Below, piece after piece: positions 18,456 to 24,924 of a stretch of 40,029 bases of DNA; within the stretch, counting starts at the first letter, position 1; every line of letters starts with the position of its first letter. This stretch comes from Lachnospira sp. (GTDB lineage Bacteria > Bacillota > Clostridia > Lachnospirales > Lachnospiraceae). Location of the stretch: positions 1 to 40,029 of the forward strand of contig SVDX01000023.1 in the NCBI GenBank assembly GCA_015057605.1. Reading direction: 5' to 3'. The position numbers were made by a program, and so were the translations under genes. The notes under the pieces are model-generated. The model saw nothing but the letters and a program-made list of their open reading frames with translations. It had not been told where the DNA came from and did no database searches.

Positions 18456-18517
18456 GTAATAATAACACCGCACGAATTTATTCGTTGCGGTGTTTATTGT
18501 TGCTTTTTTTACTCGGC
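18446..18517. terminator. Hairpin 3 of the array, copy of hairpin 1
   Basis: The block 18456-18509 repeats 18175-18228 (hairpin 1), differing afterwards by one extra T in the T tract. It ends one base before the stop codon of the minus-strand small membrane protein and can terminate that transcript. Confidence 0.75.
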
Positions 18518-18772
18518 TTATCTTTTCACAAGTTCTACAGCTTTTAATCTTACTATATGCATTAGCATAAATGCTATTATGCACAACACCGTAAGAATCC
18601 CTGCTGCAAACAAGATTGCAAATGCTAATATTATATTACCTGTATCTAAGAAAACATACGCTGCAATTGCTATTAGCCCCATATCTCCCAAAAACAATAC
18701 CAAACATAATACGCTATCTACCCATTTAGTTGTTTTCATTGCCTCTTTTGAGATTTCAATCATTGATTCCAT
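18518..18772 (-). CDS. Small two-helix membrane protein
   Basis: 84-aa protein with two hydrophobic segments (SVLCLVLFLGDMGLIAIAAY and IILAFAILFAAGILTVLCII) and short charged ends. I do not recognise a family. AAGGAGG lies eight bases before the ATG. It follows the LysR gene by 20 bases and probably shares the transcript that begins before the AAC(3)-family gene. Confidence 0.75.
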   Translation of the reverse strand: MESMIEISKEAMKTTKWVDSVLCLVLFLGDMGLIAIAAYVFLDTGNIILAFAILFAAGILTVLCIIAFMLMHIVRLKAVELVKR

Positions 18773-18792
18773 ACATTATTCCTCCTTTTGTT

Positions 18793-19692
18793 TTATATAT
18801 GCTTTTTTAGATACTCCATATAAGCAGCACCATAGCGACTAAGTGTCATATCCTTTTGCCTAATAGTACCTATTCTCATATATTCGTCTACATTTAATGG
18901 TTTCGCTATTATATTTTCGCCATTAAGTTCACGACTAATTACGCCCGAGCTAACCGTATACCCATTTAGTCCTATAACCAAATTAAATAAGGTTGCACGG
19001 TCTCTGACTTTAATATTTTTCCTTCTGTCAAGCGTACTTAAAATCTCCTCTGAAAAATAAAATGAATTAAATTCACCTTGTTCAAACGAAAGATATGGAT
19101 AATCTTCTAAATCCTCTAAATGTATCATTTCCTTATCTGCTAACGGATGTGCAGAAGATATAAATACGTGTGGCCTTGCCACAAAAAGCTCTTCAAATTT
19201 AAGTCCATTTTTCTTTATAAGCTTCATAATTACCTCTTCATTTTTCGAAGACGTATATAATATTCCAATTTCACTTGTAAGCCTTGTAACATCCTCTATA
19301 ATCTCATGAGTCTGGGTTTCTCTAAGCGTAAAATCATACTTGTCACCGCCAAACTCACGTATAACATCAACAAATGCATTTACTGCAAAGGAATAATGCT
19401 GACATGATACCGAAAATTTAGAGCCTTGCTGTCTCTTGTTTAAAAATTTTTCCTCTAAAAGATTAGTTTGCTCAAGCACTTGTCTTGCATATGCCATAAA
19501 TACTTCTCCGTCCGTAGAAAGAACCACGCCCTTACTAGTACGGTTAAAAATCGTTATATGCATCTCATTTTCCAATTCATGAATCGCATTTGTTAAGCTT
19601 GGCTGAGAAATAAATAATCTTTTTGAAGCCTCAGTTATACTGCCTGTTTGTGCAACCATAGCTGCATATCTTAATTGTTGTAGTGTCAACAT
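18793..19692 (-). CDS. LysR-family transcriptional regulator
   Basis: 299-aa LysR-type regulator. The N-terminal winged helix is clear (LTLQQLRYAAMVAQTGSITE, ASKRLFISQPSLTNAIHELE), followed by the type 2 periplasmic-binding-like effector domain. The ligand cannot be told. It starts nine bases after the stop of the AAC(3)-family gene and probably belongs to that operon. Unlike most LysR genes it is not divergent from its likely targets. Confidence 0.92.
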   Translation of the reverse strand: MLTLQQLRYAAMVAQTGSITEASKRLFISQPSLTNAIHELENEMHITIFNRTSKGVVLSTDGEVFMAYARQVLEQTNLLEEKFLNKRQQGSKFSVSCQHYSFAVNAFVDVIREFGGDKYDFTLRETQTHEIIEDVTRLTSEIGILYTSSKNEEVIMKLIKKNGLKFEELFVARPHVFISSAHPLADKEMIHLEDLEDYPYLSFEQGEFNSFYFSEEILSTLDRRKNIKVRDRATLFNLVIGLNGYTVSSGVISRELNGENIIAKPLNVDEYMRIGTIRQKDMTLSRYGAAYMEYLKKHI

Positions 19693-19701
19693 CTCACCTT
19701 C

Positions 19702-20451
19702 TTATATAAATGTATGCTCGTCCTTTTCGATTGCGCTCTTTGTAACCTCATACAATCCCTTTGCATCACATAAAATGCATTTGGCATCGCCAAAACTTAC
19801 CCATTTAGCAGCCCCGGCTTCAAAATATGCATCCATAAGCTTATCAAAGCTCTCTGAAATGTGTGCCATATGCTTATTGTAGTGTCTGTACATCGAAACT
19901 TCTTTTAGCGTGCCATCTGGCAGCTTAACCTTAAAAAGCGTTGGATTTTCGGTAAATCTTTCTTCTACATCAAGCATTTCCTCAATTGCGTGAATAAATG
20001 TATTTCTTGCATGCGTAACACCAACAAGTAATATTTTTGCGTTCATATCAAGCAATCTTCCAAAGCAGCCCTTAGGGTTGCATGGGGTGATAAATTCATC
20101 ATCACCCTTCACATACTCAGCCGCATTTTTACCATATGCAGCAACGCTATGTGTAGGATGAAGTGATCTTACTACGCCTTCCTTTTTCATAAAAATGTTT
20201 GGAATAATTCCAACACAGGCAGGCTCCGTTGCAGGATCAAATATATTGTACTGCTCGCTCATTTGCTTCCACGTATGTGTCGGTGTTAAAAATAATCCTT
20301 CCTCTAAATATTCCATAAATGCATCCACAACTGTATCTGCACCGTCCAAAACCTCACCTATTGACTTCATTGAGGAATGTAGCATAAGTACATCATTTTG
20401 CTTAATTTCCATAGCCTTAAGCGCAGCCTTCAAATCTTCTTTTCTATACAT
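19702..20451 (-). CDS. AAC(3)-family N-acetyltransferase
   Basis: 249-aa member of the antibiotic N-acetyltransferase family (PF02522, YokD/AAC(3) type), using acetyl-CoA. Family motifs: DVLMLHSSMKSIG, FLTPTHTWK and VRSLHPTHSVAAYGKNA, the last containing the active-site histidine region. Chromosomal members often do not confer resistance, so the substrate is open. The start is the ATG at 20451: an upstream in-frame GTG at 20469 lies above the predicted transcription start. The mRNA then has almost no leader. LysR and a small membrane protein follow. Confidence 0.88.
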   Translation of the reverse strand: MYRKEDLKAALKAMEIKQNDVLMLHSSMKSIGEVLDGADTVVDAFMEYLEEGLFLTPTHTWKQMSEQYNIFDPATEPACVGIIPNIFMKKEGVVRSLHPTHSVAAYGKNAAEYVKGDDEFITPCNPKGCFGRLLDMNAKILLVGVTHARNTFIHAIEEMLDVEERFTENPTLFKVKLPDGTLKEVSMYRHYNKHMAHISESFDKLMDAYFEAGAAKWVSFGDAKCILCDAKGLYEVTKSAIEKDEHTFI

Positions 20452-20460
20452 AATACACTC

Positions 20461-20489
20461 ATTATACACAGCTTAATAAATTAAGTCAA
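20461..20489 (-). promoter_or_regulatory. Promoter giving a near-leaderless AAC(3)-family mRNA
   Basis: -35 TTGACT (20484-20489), exactly 17 bases, -10 TATAAT (20461-20466). The ATG at 20451 begins ten bases after the -10 box, so transcription should start within about three bases of the start codon. Confidence 0.75.
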
Positions 20490-20506
20490 TTTTTTCAAAA
20501 AATGTG

Positions 20507-20565
20507 TTGACATCCTTTTCTATATGATGTAGTATCATATTATCGGTATGTAGTTTTTAAAACTA
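20507..20565 (+). promoter_or_regulatory. Hemolysin III promoter and palindromic site
   Basis: -35 TTGACA (20507-20512), 17-base spacer, -10 TAGTAT (20530-20535), back-to-back with the AAC(3)-family promoter. Downstream lies the palindrome TAGTTTT-T-AAAACTA (20551-20565) within a roughly 90-nt AT-rich leader. It could be an operator or a small hairpin. Confidence 0.55.
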
Positions 20566-20631
20566 TGTAATATAGTTTAGTTTTTTGGATATTATATATT
20601 ATAGATTTTTATTTATGAAAGGAAGATTAGA

Positions 20632-21288
20632 ATGAGTAAATTTATGAACAATGCAAAAGATCCTGGAAGTGCAATTACACATTTTATCGGTATGTTAATG
20701 GCAATTTTTGCAGCAACCCCAATTATTATAAAGGCAGCAAGAACAGGTGATTCTATCCATGTTGCATCTATTACAATATTTGCAGTAAGCCTTATACTTT
20801 TATATGCTGCAAGCACCTGCTATCACTACTTTAACCTTGGAGACAAGATTAACAAACGTCTTAAAAAAATCGACCATATGATGATTTTTGTGCTTATAGC
20901 AGGCTCTTATACACCTATTTGTCTTACAGTAATAGAACCTCCAACAGGTCATTTTTTATTAGCCTTAGTATGGGGCATTGCCATTGTTGGTATTATAATC
21001 AAAGCTTTTTTTGTATTTTGTCCAAAATGGTTTTCATCAGCTCTTTATATAGCTATGGGCTGGGTTTGCGTAATCGCATTTACACAGATTCTTAACGGAC
21101 TTCCTACAGCAGGATTTCTACTTTTGTTAATTGGCGGTATCATTTATACAATTGGTGGCGTTATATATGCCTTAAAGCTTCCGGCACTTTGCTTCCACAA
21201 AAACTTTGGACCACACGAGATTTTTCACGTGTTTGTTATGGCAGGAAGTTGCTGTCACTTTATAATGATGTTTATGTATGTGTCATAA
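20632..21288 (+). CDS. Hemolysin III / PAQR-family membrane protein
   Basis: 218-aa seven-helix membrane protein of the HlyIII (YqfA/TrhA, PAQR) family. The predicted metal-binding residues are in place: ASTCYHYF (S-x3-H), KIDHMM (D) and the C-terminal HEIFHVFVMAGSCCHF. Bacterial members affect membrane physiology; the hemolysin name is historical and proves no toxicity. The start follows GGAAGATTAGA. It is a single-gene unit closed by a strong terminator, divergent from the AAC(3)-family operon. Confidence 0.92.
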   Translation: MSKFMNNAKDPGSAITHFIGMLMAIFAATPIIIKAARTGDSIHVASITIFAVSLILLYAASTCYHYFNLGDKINKRLKKIDHMMIFVLIAGSYTPICLTVIEPPTGHFLLALVWGIAIVGIIIKAFFVFCPKWFSSALYIAMGWVCVIAFTQILNGLPTAGFLLLLIGGIIYTIGGVIYALKLPALCFHKNFGPHEIFHVFVMAGSCCHFIMMFMYVS

Positions 21289-21291
21289 TTA

Positions 21292-21324
21292 AACCCCACA
21301 TTGCAATTTAAGCGATGTGGGGTT
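21292..21324 (+). terminator. Hemolysin III terminator
   Basis: Perfect 10-bp stem AACCCCACAT (21292-21301) / ATGTGGGGTT (21315-21324), followed by ATTATTTGTCTT. It also lies just past the convergent spoIIQ stop and may serve both sides. Confidence 0.85.
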
Positions 21325-21346
21325 ATTATTTGTCTTAACTTACACT

Positions 21347-22105
21347 CTATTCACATTCCATATACATCACTGGATCTATGCATTTTCCGTCTTGTTCAAA
21401 TCTAAAGTAGAGATTATCACCTGTTTCTGAATAGAAGATTGTCGCAGGTGCTACCTTTGCAATAACTTCACCAGCTACTACTGTATCACCTTTTTTCAAA
21501 TTCAAGTGATTATCTACATTACCATATACTGTTGTATATCCATTACCGATGTCCACTATTACATTTGTTCCCGTTTCCTTAGTTTCAACAACCTCTGTGA
21601 CAATGCCACTTGCAGCCGCCTTAATTTCAGTTCCAACTGCGCTTGAAATGCATATAGCTGGATTACATCTATATGATTTTAATGTTGGAATCCAAATTGT
21701 GCTATCCATGCTAAATTTCAAAACCACATCACCATCAACCGGCCAGAGAAGTGTGTCATCTTCTTCAAAGCTATATCCTGCGCTAACTACATTTCCTCCA
21801 ACTGGTTGCTCAGTCTTTGTTGGCGCCTCTGTCGGTGCCTCGCTAGAAGGCTCCTGAGTTACCTTTGTAGGTGCTTGCGTAGCTTCCTGCGATGGAAGCT
21901 TTACATAGTCCTTTTTCGCAGTAGTTGGCTCTTCATTTTCAAATGCATCTTCATTTAAATCAAGATAATTATTAGGTGTGTCATTGCCTTTGTTTGTCTT
22001 AACAATAGATACCACACCAAATACTAAAGCAAGAATTATACCACCGCTTACAACAACTGATAGTATCTTATCTGGAGTCCATTTTCCCTTGCTATTTTTG
22101 TTCAT
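21347..22105 (-). CDS. spoIIQ: SpoIIQ-like sporulation protein with degenerate M23 domain
   Basis: 252-aa protein with one transmembrane segment near the N-terminus (ILSVVVSGGIILALVFGVVS), a Thr/Pro/Glu-rich linker and a C-terminal LytM/M23 fold (LLWPVDGDVVLKF, then EIKAAASGIVTEV, NGYTTVYGNV, LKKGDTVVAGEVIAKV). The zinc ligands are missing: the HxxxD position reads NPAICIS and the HxH segment reads NLYFRF. That matches the catalytically dead SpoIIQ of B. subtilis, which forms an engulfment channel with SpoIIIAH. Position right after spoIID supports the call. The ATG at 22105 has AAAGG at 13 bases; a TTG at 22117 is too close to it. Confidence 0.82.
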   Translation of the reverse strand: MNKNSKGKWTPDKILSVVVSGGIILALVFGVVSIVKTNKGNDTPNNYLDLNEDAFENEEPTTAKKDYVKLPSQEATQAPTKVTQEPSSEAPTEAPTKTEQPVGGNVVSAGYSFEEDDTLLWPVDGDVVLKFSMDSTIWIPTLKSYRCNPAICISSAVGTEIKAAASGIVTEVVETKETGTNVIVDIGNGYTTVYGNVDNHLNLKKGDTVVAGEVIAKVAPATIFYSETGDNLYFRFEQDGKCIDPVMYMECE

Positions 22106-22165
22106 ATTCAATACCAAACCTTTCTTAATTTTGTTTGATATTATCTTTACCTTTAAGCAATTCTT

Positions 22166-23074
22166 TTATTCACTTTTGATTTGTATATTTCTGTAATAAT
22201 AGGAAATAATTTCCTCAAATGTTTTTCCTGCTGCCGCCATTTTATTGGCTCCGTAAAGCGACATTCCAAATCCGTGTCCCTTGCCCTTACAGGTCACTTT
22301 TATCGCATTTTCCTGCGCTTCTATGTAAAAGCAGCTTGAAGCAAGCCCAAGATTTTTTGCAAAATCCTCTCCTGAATATATTTTCGTGCCGACGCGTACA
22401 CTATATACATAATCAGCATCACATCGTTTTAAAATTTCCACATCATTTGCCGTAAATGTACCTGAAAATGCAGCATTTACCTCTTCAATACTTACATTTT
22501 TTACACTCACAAAATCAGTAGCAAGAATATCTTCTCCACTATCAACACTTTTTACGTACTCCTCCTTTTGGGAATTTCTCGTTTTCCCATTGCTAACAAA
22601 ATGAAAATACGGATATATCAGGTCTTCGTTATAATATACGCATTTTTCTTCTACCTCATTTATTGCACACAAAATATAATTATAGACATTGATATACTCA
22701 TCACCCCAAAGCTCCTTTTGCTTAGCATCGCTAAGATACTCAAGCTTAAGCTCATTGGCATTTATAAGGTTCGTATCTCCCATGGTCTTATAAATGTAGG
22801 TACGAATAAGTACACTCTGCGCCTTTAACATTTCATATTCAGAAAAATCATTTATTCTATAAGCAAGCACCCACTCTATATATTCATTCACATCAATAGT
22901 TACAATGCCTGTCTCAAATTCAACCATAACCTTTTTTGAAAAATTGTTGAACACCTCCTTTTTATCGCTTGCAACGCGCCCAGTGACTATCGCGGTAAAT
23001 ATATATGGAAATGCGATACTTATAAATGCAATTACAAAGTATCTTATTATTATTTCTTTTATTCTTTCTCTCAT
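22166..23074 (-). CDS. spoIID: SpoIID/LytB-family sporulation protein
   Basis: 302-aa membrane-anchored SpoIID-domain protein. In family members it is a lytic transglycosylase that trims peptidoglycan during engulfment. The N-terminal anchor is YFVIAFISIAFPYIFTAIV; the domain is shown by EYEMLKAQSVLIRTY and the C-terminal GKGHGFGMSLYGANKMAAAG. In the GVVaaEMP motif, where the catalytic glutamate sits, this protein reads WVLAYRIND, so the Glu is replaced by Arg. The ATG at 23074 lies behind GGGGAGG; an upstream GTG (23089) overlaps that ribosome site. The spoIIQ-like gene follows 60 bases later. Confidence 0.85.
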   Translation of the reverse strand: MRERIKEIIIRYFVIAFISIAFPYIFTAIVTGRVASDKKEVFNNFSKKVMVEFETGIVTIDVNEYIEWVLAYRINDFSEYEMLKAQSVLIRTYIYKTMGDTNLINANELKLEYLSDAKQKELWGDEYINVYNYILCAINEVEEKCVYYNEDLIYPYFHFVSNGKTRNSQKEEYVKSVDSGEDILATDFVSVKNVSIEEVNAAFSGTFTANDVEILKRCDADYVYSVRVGTKIYSGEDFAKNLGLASSCFYIEAQENAIKVTCKGKGHGFGMSLYGANKMAAAGKTFEEIISYYYRNIQIKSE

Positions 23075-23124
23075 ACTGCCTCCCCTCACATTATATTAGT
23101 ATTTGCGATAATATATGTATAACG

Positions 23125-23150
23125 AAAAAAGAAAGTTCTTTCGAACTTTC
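23125..23150 (-). terminator. Terminator of the GGDEF-EAL gene
   Basis: GAAAGTTC (23131-23138) and GAACTTTC (23143-23150) form a perfect 8-bp stem with loop TTTC. A T6 tract follows on the minus strand, and TTTT on the plus strand. It lies two bases past the stop codon. Confidence 0.85.
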
Positions 23151-23152
23151 TT

Positions 23153-24814
23153 TTACATCTCATATTTTCCAAATAACATTTTATCTTCGTATGCTTCCTT
23201 AGGCATCGCCTTATCAAATAAAAATCCTTGTACTACCTTACAATTCATTGCTTTAAGATATTCAAGCTGCGTCCTTGTTTCAACGCCTTCAGCAACTACA
23301 CTCATATTTAACTCAGTTGCCATTTTTATAATATTAGAAAGCACGATTTGGTCAGCACTTTCAAGTCTGTCTATAAAGCTCTTGTCTATCTTTAATACAT
23401 CTACAGGGAAGGAACGAAGCAAATTCAATGATGAATATCCTGTACCAAAATCATCAATTGAAACCGCAATATTATTTTGCTTCATTTTTTTCATAAATGT
23501 TATAAGCTGCTCTGTCTCCTGTTCATCAACCGTTTCTGTCAGCTCAATCTCTATGTATTTGCTCTCCATCGCATATTTGCTTAGAATTTGCATAATATCC
23601 TCTGCAAGGTAATAATTTGACAAATGTTTCCTTGAGAGATTAACAGATACCCTGCCAGGCTCAATTCCCTTTTCAAGCCATTCTTTAACATCCTTACAAA
23701 CCTGCTCAAGCATATAGAAATCAAGCTTACATATCATACCATTTCGTTCAAAAATCTTTATAAATTCTCGTGGAGCAAGTAGTTCTCCATTATACTGCCA
23801 TCTTGCTAAGGCTTCTGCGCCTACAATCTCATAGGTATCCGTGTTAACCTTTGGCTGATAATATACCTTAAATTCTCTTTTCTTTATGGCATCTAAAAAG
23901 CTTGAAATGTATTGATGTTCTTTGTACATCTGCTCCTTAATATCTGCTGTTACAAATACATATGGCTTTTTTTCAATATGTTTTGCAACATTTAATGCCA
24001 TACCACAATCTGTCATTATAGTAGCAGAACTATCTATAGTATTATCGAGCTCTGCTATACCCGCAACCGCACTTACAACAACCGGCACCTTCTGATCTCC
24101 TTGCATAGCATAAGTCTTTGCACCTGATATAAGGCTTAAGAATTGAAATGTTCTTGCCTTTTCGATCAATGCAACAAAATTGTCACCGCCAAGACGTCCT
24201 ACACATTCTCCTTCTTTAAGAAATGTCGATAAAACCTTTGCATAACGTCCAATTATCAAATCTGTCTCTTTAGCACCAAATCTTTTATTAAACATATTAA
24301 AACGTGCAAGGTTAAAATAAAATGCATTATATTTACTAAGTTCCTTTTTCTTTATAAGAATTTCAATATATCTTATAAAGCCCATAGAATTATATATCCC
24401 AGTTAAACCATCCAACATCTCAGCATTTTTAATTGCATTAATCATTCTATATCGTCCAAAATGAACAAATAACGCATCAAAGAAAGGTTTTATTTCTTCC
24501 TTCTCTTGTTCTGTAAATGCCGGCATACCCTTATATCTATGCACCGCAAAGGATGCTATCCCTTTTTCTCCCGTAGTATAAGTTATTCCATATCCCGCCG
24601 TATCTTCTACATCTACACCCTTCGTATAAAGTACATCCTCTCTTCGTTCTCCGCCCTTGGTACTAAATGTAGGTGCCACAAAAAAACTGCTTCTTAAGTC
24701 TCCAATACTATACTTATTTGCCACCTCTTCAAATGCTGTTGCTATTATATTAAGCGAGTCCTCTGTGGATGCCAACACCTGAATGTACCTGCTTAAAATG
24801 TCACCACTATTCAT
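23153..24814 (-). CDS. Cyclic-di-GMP phosphodiesterase with degenerate GGDEF domain
   Basis: 553-aa cytoplasmic signalling protein without membrane segments. The N-terminal 125 residues may be a GAF-like sensor. A GGDEF domain follows (DGLTGIYNSMGFIRYIE), but its signature reads RLGGDNF, so cyclase activity is doubtful. The EAL domain appears intact: GAEALARWQ, NLSRKHL, IELTETVDEQ, SIDDFGTGYSSLNLL, LKIDKSFID and AEGVETRTQ, which predicts phosphodiesterase activity. The start is the ATG at 24814 with AAGGAG at seven bases; the ATG six bases upstream is too close. It is monocistronic. Confidence 0.92.
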   Translation of the reverse strand: MNSGDILSRYIQVLASTEDSLNIIATAFEEVANKYSIGDLRSSFFVAPTFSTKGGERREDVLYTKGVDVEDTAGYGITYTTGEKGIASFAVHRYKGMPAFTEQEKEEIKPFFDALFVHFGRYRMINAIKNAEMLDGLTGIYNSMGFIRYIEILIKKKELSKYNAFYFNLARFNMFNKRFGAKETDLIIGRYAKVLSTFLKEGECVGRLGGDNFVALIEKARTFQFLSLISGAKTYAMQGDQKVPVVVSAVAGIAELDNTIDSSATIMTDCGMALNVAKHIEKKPYVFVTADIKEQMYKEHQYISSFLDAIKKREFKVYYQPKVNTDTYEIVGAEALARWQYNGELLAPREFIKIFERNGMICKLDFYMLEQVCKDVKEWLEKGIEPGRVSVNLSRKHLSNYYLAEDIMQILSKYAMESKYIEIELTETVDEQETEQLITFMKKMKQNNIAVSIDDFGTGYSSLNLLRSFPVDVLKIDKSFIDRLESADQIVLSNIIKMATELNMSVVAEGVETRTQLEYLKAMNCKVVQGFLFDKAMPKEAYEDKMLFGKYEM

Positions 24815-24884
24815 AAGCATTCTCCTTTCTGGTGTCCGTTCATCAATATATAAATATTATAACATATCTATGTTAAATCGTACA

Positions 24885-24914
24885 GTAAAAAAGAAGCATG
24901 TCAATTGACATGCT
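24885..24914 (-). terminator. Terminator of the ileS-glgP unit
   Basis: Perfect palindrome AGCATGTCAATTGACATGCT (24895-24914), followed on the minus strand by TCTTTTTTAC, just past the glgP stop. Confidence 0.88.
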
Positions 24915-24924
24915 CCCTTGCTTA

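Larger units (their letters stand above)
18155..18517. repeat. Array of three long hairpins and two 81-bp direct repeats
   Basis: The whole gap between rubrerythrin and the next convergent gene is one array: hairpin (centre about 18197), 81-bp repeat, hairpin (centre about 18340), 81-bp repeat, hairpin (centre about 18480), with a period near 142 bp. It opens at the rubrerythrin stop with AGCTACGAGCCGAGCA, the reverse complement of a segment inside each 81-bp repeat. Outer hairpins are nearly identical to each other; the middle one has a different but equally complementary stem. A/T tracts flank the stems, so the hairpins can act as bidirectional terminators. No credible coding frame is present. 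Confidence 0.9.

Noticed and set aside
18351-18842. Plus-strand open frame through the hairpin array and the small membrane gene
   Set aside because: It translates repeat and terminator sequence and runs antisense to a gene with a good ribosome site. No start signal.
20452-20469. GTG start of the AAC(3)-family gene at 20469
   Set aside because: It lies upstream of the -10 box's expected transcription start and has no ribosome site.
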